From assembly GCA_947372465.1 (NCBI GenBank), contig CANBTT010000008.1:1-64000 (forward strand): a stretch of 64,000 nt of DNA, written 5' to 3'. The position numbers were made by a program, and so were the translations under genes. Origin of the DNA: Burkholderiales bacterium (lineage in GTDB: Bacteria; Pseudomonadota; Gammaproteobacteria; Burkholderiales; Burkholderiaceae_C). Position 1 is the stretch's first letter; every line of letters begins with the position of its first letter. Shown here one piece after another: positions 21,247 through 30,020 of the stretch. The notes below the pieces were generated by a model that saw nothing but the letters and a program-made list of their open reading frames with translations, did no database searches and was not told the origin of the DNA.

Positions 21247-22218
21247 TTAGTCCGATGGCACAATCGCATTGCGCTTGATGAACGAGGCGTAGTTGTCACG
21301 CTCTTTTTTCATGGACAAGAACAAGCCACTTAAAGTTTCAGTCTCTGCAATGAGCCCTTGGGATTCCAGTTTGCTAGCAAATGCAGCGGACTTGGTGATC
21401 AGCATCAATTCTTTGTGCATTTTTTCTACAATGGCGTTCGGTGTCGAACTGGGGGCAACAAGGCTAAAGGAGCTGTTGGTGTTGACCTCCGGATGTCCCG
21501 CCTCTGCCATGCTGGGCAAGCCGGGTATCAGGGCTGTTTTGTACTCGCTCACGATCGGGATGACTTTGCCAGATTTGATGAGTTGCAAAGAGGAGGCGAC
21601 ATCAGGCATCATGAATTGAATTTGACCGGCGAGCAAGTCTTGGTAGGCTGGTGCAACCCCTTTGTAGGGCACATGCAAAAATTTAGCGCCCGTCTTTTCT
21701 TCAAGCATCCGCACGCCAAGGTAGGTCGTACTGCCTGTGCCAGCCGAGCCAAAGGAGAGTTTGTTGGGCTCTCGTTTGCCAAGTTCGATCAAGTCTTGCA
21801 GGGTTTTAATTTTCGATTGTGGGTGGACCACAATGACCAAAGGCCCCAGGGCTCGAGCGATGGGGGTGAAGTCTTTTTCTGCATCGTAGGAGAGGTTCTT
21901 GTACAGTGCGCCATTGATGGTGAGTGAGGTGTTGGCGGAGACCAAAAAGGTGTAACCATCGGCAGGCGATTTCGCTGCAGCACTGGCGCCAATATTGCCG
22001 CTCGCGCCGGGTCGATTGTCCACAATGAATTGCTGCTTAAAGAGCTCACTCAAGGACTGCGCCAACATGCGTGCATACATATCGGTGCCGCCTCCTGCAG
22101 AGGAAGACACGATGAATTTAACGGGCTTGTCGGGCCAATTCTCTTGAGCCTGGGCACCCAAGGCAAACAAAAGATAAAAGACAAAAATGCGAAAGGCTTG
22201 AATGAGAATCTTGTTCAT
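21247..22218 (-). CDS. Bug/TctC family periplasmic substrate-binding receptor
   Basis: The 323-residue protein has a signal peptide (RIFVFYLLFALGAQAQ) and the Bug pattern WPDKPVKFIVSSSAGGGTDM, FIVDNRPGASGNIGASAAAKSP and FLHVPYKGVAPAYQDLLAGQ. The second loop, with its Pro-Tyr-Lys-Gly, is part of the carboxylate-binding site known in Bug proteins. It is the first gene of the minus-strand group and starts 482 bases from the divergent catabolic operon. The ligand is unknown but likely a carboxylate. Confidence 0.88.
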   Translation of the reverse strand: MNKILIQAFRIFVFYLLFALGAQAQENWPDKPVKFIVSSSAGGGTDMYARMLAQSLSELFKQQFIVDNRPGASGNIGASAAAKSPADGYTFLVSANTSLTINGALYKNLSYDAEKDFTPIARALGPLVIVVHPQSKIKTLQDLIELGKREPNKLSFGSAGTGSTTYLGVRMLEEKTGAKFLHVPYKGVAPAYQDLLAGQIQFMMPDVASSLQLIKSGKVIPIVSEYKTALIPGLPSMAEAGHPEVNTNSSFSLVAPSSTPNAIVEKMHKELMLITKSAAFASKLESQGLIAETETLSGLFLSMKKERDNYASFIKRNAIVPSD

Positions 22219-22663
22219 AAAGTGCTTTGATATAAAAAGTAACCGTTCGTTCCCAGGCTTGCATGGGGATCCATTTTTAAAAATGCTTCAAGTCTAGGCG
22301 TGAAAACATGCTTTTCGAAATTGGGCGCCACTGGTTCTGCACCCTTGGCGATGTTCCCCAAACCGTGTACAGCCGAGATCAAACTCGACGCACCCCTGGT
22401 GGGTGGCCTTGAGAGAGGCCCCAAGACCTTGTAAATGATTTCGAGTTGGGACAGGAAGGGTCGGGGGGCTGTTGGCGCCTTGCGTGAATTGCTGTCCTTG
22501 ATTGCGGTGCCCATGGCTTTGAATGGATGGATTCTTTAAAATCCTGATGATGCCTGACATTGCACGTCCTGATCTAAGGGATCTTCCCTATGCGGTGGAC
22601 GTCAAGGTCGATGGGATTTCATCGCTTTTGCACGCTGAGTTTTCGGGTGATCAGGGTAATAAT
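22219..22663. other. Divergent intergenic region without a recognised gene
   Basis: About 480 bases separate the minus-strand Bug gene from the plus-strand operon. Two small ORFs lie here: a minus-strand frame at 22215..22514 and a 38-codon plus-strand frame at 22550..22666. Neither has a recognisable domain or a clear ribosome-binding site. The segment could be a remnant of a lost gene or simply a long regulatory region. The promoter and palindrome at its right end are listed separately. Confidence 0.5.
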
Positions 22664-22682
22664 TAGTTGTAAAAATCAACTA
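22664..22682. promoter_or_regulatory. Palindrome TAGTTG-n7-CAACTA, candidate MarR operator
   Basis: TAGTTG and CAACTA are exact reverse complements around TAAAAAT, giving a 19-bp dyad that covers the predicted -35 box of the operon starting at 22701. AGTTG/CAACT half-sites are of the kind bound by several MarR-family repressors that control aromatic acid pathways, and the operon contains a marR gene. The assignment to that regulator is inferred. Confidence 0.55.
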
Positions 22683-22694
22683 TTTAGGCATAAT
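22667..22694 (+). promoter_or_regulatory. Predicted sigma-70 promoter of the CoA-ester operon
   Basis: TTGTAA (22667-22672) and CATAAT (22689-22694) are separated by 16 bases. The expected transcription start falls at or next to the ATG at 22701, so the first gene may be translated from a leaderless mRNA; no ribosome-binding site is visible before that ATG. Confidence 0.5.
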
Positions 22695-22700
22695 ATAAGC

Positions 22701-23705
22701 ATGCAAACGCGTTTAACTCAACTGATTGGCATCGAGCACCCCATCATTCAAGCGGGAATGAGTTGGGCCTCTTCAAGTGCAGCCTTGCCCACAGCGGTGT
22801 CCCAAGCGGGCGGACTGGGCGTGCTGGCAGCCGGTCCTTTGTATGTGGATGATTTAGAGCGTGAGTTGTTGGCCATCAAAGCTGCGACGAAGTTGCCCTT
22901 TGGCTTGAACATCCCTTTGTACAGTCCCAAATCCAATTCGTTTTTATCCTTGGCGCTCAAGCACCAAGTGCCCTTGGTCATTGCCTCCCAGGGGGGACCC
23001 AAACAGCACATTCGGGCCTTCAAGGATCAGGGTATTTTGTGGTTCCATGTGGTCGCGTCCCTCGAGCATGCTTTAAAAGCGCAAGACGCTGGCGTGGATG
23101 CGGTCGTTGTCGTTGGGGCTGAAGCGGGAGGACACCCGCCGGGCAACGATGTCAGCACGCTGATCAATGTCAGGCATGTCTTAAAGCACCTGAGCATTCC
23201 AGTGATCGCGGGTGGTGGTGTTGCCGATGGTTGGGGCATTGCCTCTTTGATCGCGCTTGGCGCAGACGCGGTTCAATTGGGGACGCGGTTCTTGATGACC
23301 CAAGAGGCATGGGTCCACGCTCATTACAAAGAACAAGTCTTGAAGACCCAAGTCAATGAAACCTTGATGGTTGGGCGCAGCATGCAACCCGTTCGAATGA
23401 TCGACAATGCATTTGCCCAGGCGGTGATAAAAGCAGAAAAAGAGGGTTTGCCGCAAGAGCACATTGAGCAGCTCTTTAAGGCGGGGACCCTCAAGCAAGC
23501 CGCACTTCTTGGCGACATGCAGTGGGGCAAAGTGGAGTTGGGGCAAAGTGCGGGACTCATTGATGATGTCTTGAGCGTGCACGACTTGATGGCTCAATTG
23601 GTGAGCGAGCTCAACACGGCAACGGCGAGATTGGTGAACATGGGTCGTCAAGACCAAGCGTTTAATGAAAAAACTGGAAATTTAAATGAATGTACTTCTG
23701 AGTGA
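22701..23705 (+). CDS. Nitronate monooxygenase / 2-nitropropane dioxygenase family flavoprotein
   Basis: The 334-residue TIM-barrel FMN protein carries PIIQAGMSWASSSAALPTAV at the N-terminus, VVVVGAEAGGHPPGND with the conserved His at residue 145, and the phosphate-binding IAGGGVADGWGIASLIALGA followed by AVQLGTRFLMTQEA. These match the NMO family; many members in CoA-ester operons have unknown roles and could act as flavin reductases or enoyl reductases. ATG 22701 matches the usual start. It is the first gene of the operon and overlaps the next gene by 20 bases. Confidence 0.87.
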   Translation: MQTRLTQLIGIEHPIIQAGMSWASSSAALPTAVSQAGGLGVLAAGPLYVDDLERELLAIKAATKLPFGLNIPLYSPKSNSFLSLALKHQVPLVIASQGGPKQHIRAFKDQGILWFHVVASLEHALKAQDAGVDAVVVVGAEAGGHPPGNDVSTLINVRHVLKHLSIPVIAGGGVADGWGIASLIALGADAVQLGTRFLMTQEAWVHAHYKEQVLKTQVNETLMVGRSMQPVRMIDNAFAQAVIKAEKEGLPQEHIEQLFKAGTLKQAALLGDMQWGKVELGQSAGLIDDVLSVHDLMAQLVSELNTATARLVNMGRQDQAFNEKTGNLNECTSE

Positions 23706-24423
23706 AAAAAAAGACGGCGTTTTATTGCTGACCATGAACCGTGCGCAAAAGCACAACGCGTTGAACACCGATCTCACGCAACAGCTCTTGGATGCGATCA
23801 CGGCGTGTGAGTTCGATCCCGATGTCCGCGCTGTGGTGTTGTGCGGACAAGCGCCATCATTTTGTGCGGGTGCAGACACCACTGAGTTTTCCTCTCTCAC
23901 CCCACAAGATCCCCAAGCGGTCCAAGCACGCGCAGACTTGACGATGGCGCTTCACTTGTCGTTTTCTAGAATTTCTAAACCCGTGATTGCTGCTGTGACC
24001 GGCAACGCTTTGGGTGGCGGCGCTGGATTGGCCTTGGCCTGTGATATGGTGGTCATTGCAGAAAATGCGAAATTTGGCTATCCCGAACTCAAACACGGAA
24101 TCGTTGCGGCTGTGGTCTTGGCCAATTTGGTTCGACAAATAGGCCCTAAGAAAGCCTTTGAGTTGGTTGCCAGTGCAACGCCCATCGATGGCTTTAAAGC
24201 CCATGCCTATGGCTTGGCCAATCAGGTGGTGCCTTCTGAGAGCGTCTTGCCTGCGGCCTTGGCTTTGGCACACAGTTTGGCCGCTTGGAGCCCCATCGCC
24301 ATGGCCACCACCAAAAGAACCTTTTACCGCGCCATGGATCTGAGTCTGTCCCAGGCCCTTGAGGTGGGGAGAGATGCCAACATCATGATGCGTGGTTTTC
24401 AGATGGCCAAGACGCATGCGTGA
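23686..24423 (+). CDS. Enoyl-CoA hydratase/isomerase family (crotonase fold)
   Basis: The 245-residue crotonase-fold protein shows the CoA-binding and oxyanion-hole segments SFCAGADTTEF and GNALGGGAGLALACD. Of the two Glu residues of classical hydratases, the one in the GGGCEL position is Gly here (GGGAGLAL), while the second, in YPELKHGI, is kept. It may therefore be an isomerase, hydrolase or lyase, not a true hydratase. It overlaps the NMO gene upstream, and its stop is followed by the CoA-transferase gene. Confidence 0.85.
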   Translation: MNVLLSEKKDGVLLLTMNRAQKHNALNTDLTQQLLDAITACEFDPDVRAVVLCGQAPSFCAGADTTEFSSLTPQDPQAVQARADLTMALHLSFSRISKPVIAAVTGNALGGGAGLALACDMVVIAENAKFGYPELKHGIVAAVVLANLVRQIGPKKAFELVASATPIDGFKAHAYGLANQVVPSESVLPAALALAHSLAAWSPIAMATTKRTFYRAMDLSLSQALEVGRDANIMMRGFQMAKTHA

Positions 24424-24470
24424 ACGCAGTTCAGGCGCACAAAGCTCAAAAAGGCGAAAGGGAGTCAACC

Positions 24471-25667
24471 ATGAGGCCACTTGAGGGAATCAAAATATTG
24501 GACCTGTCCAGGGTTCTGGCCGGCCCCTTTGCGAGCATGATTTTGGCCGAACTCGGCGCCGAGGTCATCAAGGTCGAGCAACCCATTCAAGGCGATGAAA
24601 CACGAGGCTATGAGCCCTTTGTCAAGGGTCCCGATGCCTCGGTCTCGGCTTATTTCATGGCCTTCAATCGAAGTAAAAAATCGATCACTGTGAATTTGCG
24701 CGAGCCAGAAGGTCAGGCGTTGATCAAACAGTTGTCCCAGAAAGTGGATGTGGTGCTGGAAAATTTCCCCGTCGGCACGCTCAAAAAATACGGGCTCGAT
24801 TACCTGGCCATCAAAGAGGTGAATCCGAATCTGCTCTACATCTCTTGCACGGGTTTTGGCGAAACGGGCCCTTATGCACCGAGGAAAGGCTACGACACCG
24901 TGTTTCAAGCCATGGGCGGCATCATGAGCTTGACTGGAGAGCGTGGAGGCGGTCCCGTCAAGCCAGGTTTGCCCGTGGCGGACTTGACCTCCGGCTTGTG
25001 GTTGTGCATCGCTGTGCTCAGCACCCTCATAGGACGCTTGAAGACCCGTCAAGGCGCCCATGTGGACTTCTCAATGCTAGATGGGCAAGTGGGGCTCTTG
25101 TCCTTGGCCGCTGCACGGTATTTCACCTTGGCAGAGGTGCCAGAAAGAATGGGCACTGAGCACCCTGGACGCATCCCTTCATCGGCCTTCTTGTGTGCAG
25201 ATGGCAAATGGGTGCAAATCACGGGCGCTGATCAGCATTGGGCACCGCTTTGTAATTTGTTGGGCTTGGAGTCCTGGGCGAGCGATCCCTCACTTGTTAA
25301 AAATTCCGACCGAATCAAGCGCCGAACCGAGGTCATGGACGGCTTGTCCAAAGCCATTGCCAGGCTTGATCGCGATGAGATGTGTCGTCGATGTGACGCG
25401 GTGGGTGTGCCGGCTGGTCCGATTTTGCAAGTCGATGAAATATTGGCCAATGAGCACGTTCAAGCCAGGGGGATGGTGGGTGAATTTGATCACCCGTTGA
25501 TTGGTGCATTTCCCTATTTGAAAGTGCCCTTTCAATTCGAAGGCTTTGATGCCGTTCAGGCCACGCATCCGCCCATGCTTGGCGAGCACACAGACCAAGT
25601 GCTCAAGGATTGGCTGGGTTTGAGCCCACAAAGCATTGACGCATTGAAGAGCGCAAAAGTTATTTAG
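24471..25667 (+). CDS. Class III (CaiB/BaiF, formyl-CoA transferase-like) CoA-transferase
   Basis: The 398-residue protein starts with the canonical RPLEGIKILDLSRVLAGPFA and AELGAEVIKVEQP. The catalytic Asp of the family is at about residue 171 in PGLPVADLTSGLW. GYDTVFQAMGGIMSLTGERG also matches. The ATG at 24471 has GGGAG just upstream and replaces the ORF-track GTG that overlaps the previous stop. It probably moves CoA between a dicarboxylate or aromatic acid and its thioester. Substrate unknown. Confidence 0.92.
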   Translation: MRPLEGIKILDLSRVLAGPFASMILAELGAEVIKVEQPIQGDETRGYEPFVKGPDASVSAYFMAFNRSKKSITVNLREPEGQALIKQLSQKVDVVLENFPVGTLKKYGLDYLAIKEVNPNLLYISCTGFGETGPYAPRKGYDTVFQAMGGIMSLTGERGGGPVKPGLPVADLTSGLWLCIAVLSTLIGRLKTRQGAHVDFSMLDGQVGLLSLAAARYFTLAEVPERMGTEHPGRIPSSAFLCADGKWVQITGADQHWAPLCNLLGLESWASDPSLVKNSDRIKRRTEVMDGLSKAIARLDRDEMCRRCDAVGVPAGPILQVDEILANEHVQARGMVGEFDHPLIGAFPYLKVPFQFEGFDAVQATHPPMLGEHTDQVLKDWLGLSPQSIDALKSAKVI

Positions 25668-25707
25668 TCATTGAGCAAAACAAACACAATCATTCAAGGA
25701 GACCTTC

Positions 25708-26682
25708 ATGAAAACATTGATCACAGTCCTGAGTCTTTTGGCGTCCCTCATGGGCGCCATGCACAGCGCGTGGGCGCAAGCGACGTATCCAAACAAGCCC
25801 GTGGTGTTGATCAACCCCTATGCCCCAGGGGGCCCAACGGACTTGATCAGCCGTGTCATGGCCAAGGGTTTGAGCGATCAACTGGGGCAAAACGTGCTTG
25901 TCGAGAACAAAGCGGGTGGGGGCGCCTCCATTGGAGCGAGCTTTGTGGCCAAAGCACCTGCGGATGGGTACACCTTGCTCATGGGCACATCGGCCGCGCA
26001 TGTCGTGACACCCATGGCCACATCGGTGTCTTATGATGGATTGAAAAGCTTTGAATTCATTGGCATCATTTGCAATGTAGCCAATATTTTGACCGTGCAT
26101 CCCAGCGTCAAAGTCGATAATTTAAAGGACTTTGTTGCCTTGGCCAAGTCCAAGCCTGGGCTGCTGAGTTACGGCTCAGCTGGAATGGGCAGCTCACCCC
26201 ACATCGGGGCTGAGATGTTCAAGTACAAGGCCGGCATAGAGATGACCCACATTCCCTACAGGGGAGCAGGTCCGGCCATCACCGACATGATTGCCGGCGC
26301 AGTGCCCGTTGGTTTATTGAACATTTCTGTGGTCCAGCAATATGTAAAAAATGGGCAATTAAAAGCCTTGGCCTTTGCCAGTACCAAAAGGTCACCCACT
26401 TTGCCAGATGTGCCCACATTCGCTGAGGCTGGTTTGCCAGGTTTTGTCTCGGGCAGTTGGTACAGCCTGGCTGCACCTGCTGGCACGCCCACCGCCGTCA
26501 TTGACAGGCTGGCGAAAGCCTTTGCTGCGGTTCAAAGCAGTCCAGAATTTCAAGCGGCCATGACGATGCAAAATGGCGAAATTTTTTATCTCAATCGCGC
26601 TGAGACCTCCAAGTTTTTACAAGACGATGCGCGGGCCATGCAAGACTTGATCAAGTCAACAGGCATGAAGCTGCTGGATTGA
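25708..26682 (+). CDS. Bug/TctC family periplasmic substrate-binding receptor
   Basis: The 324-residue protein has a signal peptide (MKTLITVLSLLASLMG ending near AWAQ), then the Bug core YPNKPVVLINPYAPGGPTDL, VLVENKAGGGASIGASFVAK and MTHIPYRGAGPAITDMIAGA. AGGAGA stands before the ATG. It lies inside the catabolic operon between the CoA-transferase and the second crotonase gene, which suggests its ligand is the acid that enters this pathway. No TctAB genes are nearby. Confidence 0.92.
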   Translation: MKTLITVLSLLASLMGAMHSAWAQATYPNKPVVLINPYAPGGPTDLISRVMAKGLSDQLGQNVLVENKAGGGASIGASFVAKAPADGYTLLMGTSAAHVVTPMATSVSYDGLKSFEFIGIICNVANILTVHPSVKVDNLKDFVALAKSKPGLLSYGSAGMGSSPHIGAEMFKYKAGIEMTHIPYRGAGPAITDMIAGAVPVGLLNISVVQQYVKNGQLKALAFASTKRSPTLPDVPTFAEAGLPGFVSGSWYSLAAPAGTPTAVIDRLAKAFAAVQSSPEFQAAMTMQNGEIFYLNRAETSKFLQDDARAMQDLIKSTGMKLLD

Positions 26683-26698
26683 TACAAAGGACATGGAC

Positions 26699-27454
26699 AT
26701 GAATTTTGAGACCATTGAACTGCACATCGAGGAGCACATTGCAACGCTCACCTTGAGTCGAGAGAAGAGCAAAAATGCTTTGAATTTACAGATGTGCTTG
26801 GAGCTCACCCAGGCCTGTCATTTGCTCAACGACAATGAACAAGTGCATGTGGTCAAAATCAATGCACTGGGCAATGTTTTTTGTGCGGGTGCTGATCTCA
26901 AAGAGCGCCCCCACATGAATGAACAAGAAATTGTTGCACGCAGAGTGGCCGGTTTTACAGCGTATGCAAGCATTGAGGCTTTGCAAATGCCTGTCATTTG
27001 TGTGGTTCAAGGGGCCGCTTTTGGTTCTGGTTGCGAAATTGCTGCTGCGAGTGATTGGATCATTGCCTCTCATGACGCCAAGTTCAAATACCCTGAGGTG
27101 GGCTGGGGGACGGTTGGGGCGACCCAACGATTGCCAAGAATCGTTGGGCGTCGCATGGCCAAAGAGTTGCTTTTTACGTCCAGAACCTTTGATGCAAAGG
27201 AAGCCCATGACTTGGGCTTGGTCAACCACTTATACGATGCGGATGATCTCGAGTCCCAAGCGAATGCACTTGCAAAGCACATCAGTCAATGCAATCCATT
27301 GACCGTGCGACTGACGAAAAAATGCATTGACCAAGGGCTTGAAACAACACGAGAAGGTGCCATGGCTGTGGAGCTCTTGGCCATTCAAGAGAATTTACAA
27401 AAAACCGATTGGAAGGCGGCCATTTCTAAATTCAGCGGTAACAGCAAACCATGA
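26699..27454 (+). CDS. Enoyl-CoA hydratase
   Basis: The 251-residue crotonase keeps both catalytic Glu positions: GSGCEIAAASDWIIASHDAK and KYPEVGWGTVGATQRLPRIVG. FCAGADLKERPHM is the oxyanion-hole segment. It is thus the likelier true hydratase of the operon. Two ATGs are possible; 26699 is preferred because AAAGGA sits 7 bases before it and almost touches the one at 26693. The stop overlaps the next gene by four bases. Confidence 0.9.
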   Translation: MNFETIELHIEEHIATLTLSREKSKNALNLQMCLELTQACHLLNDNEQVHVVKINALGNVFCAGADLKERPHMNEQEIVARRVAGFTAYASIEALQMPVICVVQGAAFGSGCEIAAASDWIIASHDAKFKYPEVGWGTVGATQRLPRIVGRRMAKELLFTSRTFDAKEAHDLGLVNHLYDADDLESQANALAKHISQCNPLTVRLTKKCIDQGLETTREGAMAVELLAIQENLQKTDWKAAISKFSGNSKP

Positions 27455-29097
27455 GTGCTCTTGTGCTTGAGCCCACGTGCTTAAAAGAGGTTCTGACTCA
27501 AACAGCCCTTCTTTACCCGACAAGCGAGTCTTATGTTGGGCCCGATGCCAGGCGAACTTGGCGCGAGACATTGGAGCGCAGCACGCGTGTGGCCAAAGCA
27601 CTCCTGGCTTTGGGGGTGAACAAGGGGGACCATGTCGGTATTTTGCTTGGCAACTGTTCACAGTGGATCGAGATTTTTTTTGGGTGTGCATTGATCGGTG
27701 CGGTGACTGTGCCGATCAACACCCGATTTAAAAAAAATGAACTCGAGTACTGTTTAAAGCAATCGAATGTCAAAGTCTTGTTCTTTGTTGAACGTTTTTT
27801 AAACATCGACTTTGAAGCCATGCTCAAAGAGCTCGAGCCCGCTTTGGAAGAGGTGCTTCCCGGGCAGGTTTTGCCCAGCTTGCTGCACTGCATCAGTACG
27901 GCTGGCACAAGCGGTCTTGAGGGGGTGATGGGCCTTGATGACTTCATGGGTTTGGCAAATTCGCTCGCTCAGTCGGTGTTTGAAGCGAAAAGTGAGATGG
28001 TCACGCCCCATGATGTGCTCTTGATTCAATTCACCTCTGGCACGACCTCCTTTCCCAAAGGCGTGATGCTGACTCACAGCAATATGCTTTTGAATGCAAG
28101 AGCTGTTGCGAGCCGAATGAGGGTCAGCAGTGAGGACCGGTATTTCAGCATTCGCCCCTACTTCCATGTGGCTGGCAGCACCTTGTCGATTTTGGTGAGC
28201 TTGAACACGGGGTGTTGTTTGCTCACCTTGCCAAAATTTGATGTCAAAGAAAATTTAAAAGTGCTCTTTGAGGAAAAGTGCACACTCATATCGGGCAATG
28301 ACACGATTTTTCTGTCCTTGATTGGGGATGAATCGTTTGATGTCAAGCGACTCTATTTGACCGGTGGTTGGGCCGCAGTCGATCCAGGCGTCATGCAAAA
28401 AATACACGATGAGATGGGGATCAAAACCATTTGCAATGCCTATGGGCAGTCCGAGGCCTCGCCCAATGTGTTGTTCTCAAGTTGCGATGAACCCTTTGAG
28501 CTTCGCAAATCTGGCTTTGCAACACCCTTGCCGGGTGTTCAGGTTCGATTGGCCGATCCGCTGACCGATGAAGCCGTCTGCATTCATGAAACAGGAGAAA
28601 TTCAAGTCAAGGGTTGGAATGTGATGAAGGGTTACTACAACATGCCCAAAGAGACTGCAAAAGCGTTCACAAAGGACGGGTGGCTCAAAACGGGTGATTT
28701 GGGTGAGTACGATCAAGAGCAGCGTGTAAGAATGGTGGGCCGTTTAAAAGACATTTTTCGAGTGGGTGGCGAGAACGTGGCGCCATCGGATGTTGAGGAG
28801 GTTTTGCATGCTCACCCAGCTGTTCAACAAGCGCAGGTGGTGGGTGTGCCAGATCAGCGACTGGGGGAGGTCTGTGCAGCCTTTGTCATCTCCAATGGAT
28901 CGCAAGCGGTGAGCGTTGAGGACTTGGTGATGTGGTGCAAGGTGAGGTGTGCAAACTTCAAAGTCCCCAAGTACTTGGCCTTCGTTGAATCCTTTGAGCA
29001 CATTGGGATGACGGGCAGTTCTAAAGTTCAAAAGAACAAACTTCGAGAGCATGCCATTGAGCTGTGGCAGTTGTCGCCCAAGACAACAGTGAATTGA
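27451..29097 (+). CDS. AMP-forming acyl-CoA synthetase
   Basis: The 548-residue ANL-superfamily ligase activates a carboxylic acid with ATP and CoA. The ATP-binding motif is IQFTSGTTSFPKGVMLTHSN, with GQSEASP as the second adenylate motif, KTGDLGEYDQEQRVRMVGRLKD as the hinge, and GSSKVQKNKLRE near the C-terminus holding the catalytic Lys. The ATG overlaps the enoyl-CoA hydratase stop. Together with the upstream CoA-transferase it gives the operon two ways to form CoA thioesters. Confidence 0.92.
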   Translation: MSALVLEPTCLKEVLTQTALLYPTSESYVGPDARRTWRETLERSTRVAKALLALGVNKGDHVGILLGNCSQWIEIFFGCALIGAVTVPINTRFKKNELEYCLKQSNVKVLFFVERFLNIDFEAMLKELEPALEEVLPGQVLPSLLHCISTAGTSGLEGVMGLDDFMGLANSLAQSVFEAKSEMVTPHDVLLIQFTSGTTSFPKGVMLTHSNMLLNARAVASRMRVSSEDRYFSIRPYFHVAGSTLSILVSLNTGCCLLTLPKFDVKENLKVLFEEKCTLISGNDTIFLSLIGDESFDVKRLYLTGGWAAVDPGVMQKIHDEMGIKTICNAYGQSEASPNVLFSSCDEPFELRKSGFATPLPGVQVRLADPLTDEAVCIHETGEIQVKGWNVMKGYYNMPKETAKAFTKDGWLKTGDLGEYDQEQRVRMVGRLKDIFRVGGENVAPSDVEEVLHAHPAVQQAQVVGVPDQRLGEVCAAFVISNGSQAVSVEDLVMWCKVRCANFKVPKYLAFVESFEHIGMTGSSKVQKNKLREHAIELWQLSPKTTVN

Positions 29098-29116
29098 ATT
29101 TTTTCAAACGCCAACC

Positions 29117-29581
29117 ATGACTGCAAAAAACTTTAAAGACTTGTTGACCTATCGCATCAATGTGTTGGCGAACTTGTCGAGCAAAATCGCCTCGCATTTG
29201 AACCAAGTTGAATTCCAATTGGCTCCTCGTGAGTGGAGAATCATTGGCTTGCTCGGGCAGTTGGAGCAAGTCTCGCTGCAACGCTTGGCTGTCGAGGTGG
29301 ATGTGGACAAGAGCCAAGCGAGCCGAATGGTGGCCTCTTTGATTGATCGTGGTTACCTCAGGCGCGTGATTGATGCAAAGGATGCACGAGGTATTTTGCT
29401 TTTTTTGACCCCCAAGGGCCAGTCCATCTACGAGCGTGCTTTCCCTAGTGCGGTTGAGCGAAATGAGGCCTTGTTCAAAGCCTTGAGTCAGCAAGAGCGT
29501 GTGATGTTTGAGCGCTGTCTTGACAAGTTAACGCTGCATGCAAAAGAGCAGCTTGAAAGCATGCGCGAGTCTGTGAGCTGA
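29117..29581 (+). CDS. MarR family transcriptional regulator
   Basis: The 154-residue protein has the winged helix-turn-helix: LAPREWRIIGLLGQLEQVSL, LAVEVDVDKSQASRMVASLIDRGYLRR, and the wing VIDAKDARGILLFLTPKG. MarR proteins in such clusters commonly repress CoA-ester degradation genes and release DNA when the CoA thioester or free acid binds. It lies inside the operon 19 bases after the ligase, so autoregulation through the palindrome at 22664 is plausible. Confidence 0.92.
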   Translation: MTAKNFKDLLTYRINVLANLSSKIASHLNQVEFQLAPREWRIIGLLGQLEQVSLQRLAVEVDVDKSQASRMVASLIDRGYLRRVIDAKDARGILLFLTPKGQSIYERAFPSAVERNEALFKALSQQERVMFERCLDKLTLHAKEQLESMRESVS

Positions 29582-29636
29582 CAGTAGCGCAGCTTGGCTC
29601 AAAAGAGAAGAGAAAAAATATTGGAGAAGCTTGAAG

Positions 29637-30020
29637 ATGAGTACGTTTAATTTAAGCCACGAATCTCCCTTGGGGATTTATCAGCAGTTTTGTGAAGAAG
29701 GTAAATTGGCTTATCAAGTCACGCCTTCGGGTCAAGCTGTTTTTTTTCCTCGCATTGTGGCGCCTAAAACGGGTGAAACCTTGAGTTGGCAAATCTCTAA
29801 GGGCTTGGGACAGGTCTATTCGACCACGGTGATTTATCCCAAAGGTCAAGCGCCCTATAACCTTGCATTGATTGATTTGGACGAGGGTTTTCGAATGATG
29901 AGCCGAGTTGAGGGCTTGCCAGCAGAGCAGGTGAGCATAGGTTTGCGTGTGAAGTTAAAAATGACCAAGGACAAGGAAGGCCGTGCCTTGCCTGTTTTCT
30001 TTCAAGGAGAAGCCCAATGA
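29637..30020 (+). CDS. OB-fold acyl-CoA-associated protein, DUF35-like
   Basis: The 127-residue protein resembles the C-terminal OB-fold of DUF35 proteins, with GQVYSTTVIYPKGQAPYNLALIDLDEGFRMMSRVEG as the recognisable core. The N-terminal rubredoxin-like zinc ribbon of the family has lost its Cys residues; only one Cys (in QQFCEEGKL) is present. The ATG at 29637 is placed behind GGAGAAG; the ORF-track start is a TTG. It overlaps the thiolase-like gene by four bases, the typical pair arrangement. Confidence 0.82.
   Translation: MSTFNLSHESPLGIYQQFCEEGKLAYQVTPSGQAVFFPRIVAPKTGETLSWQISKGLGQVYSTTVIYPKGQAPYNLALIDLDEGFRMMSRVEGLPAEQVSIGLRVKLKMTKDKEGRALPVFFQGEAQ

Noticed and set aside
22215-22514. Minus-strand ORF of 99 codons in the divergent intergenic region
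   Set aside because: No family is recognised and no ribosome-binding site is visible. It could be a gene remnant, but the evidence is too weak for a feature.
22550-22666. 38-codon plus-strand ORF just before the MarR-type palindrome
   Set aside because: It has no clear ribosome-binding site and ends inside the palindrome; chance is sufficient.
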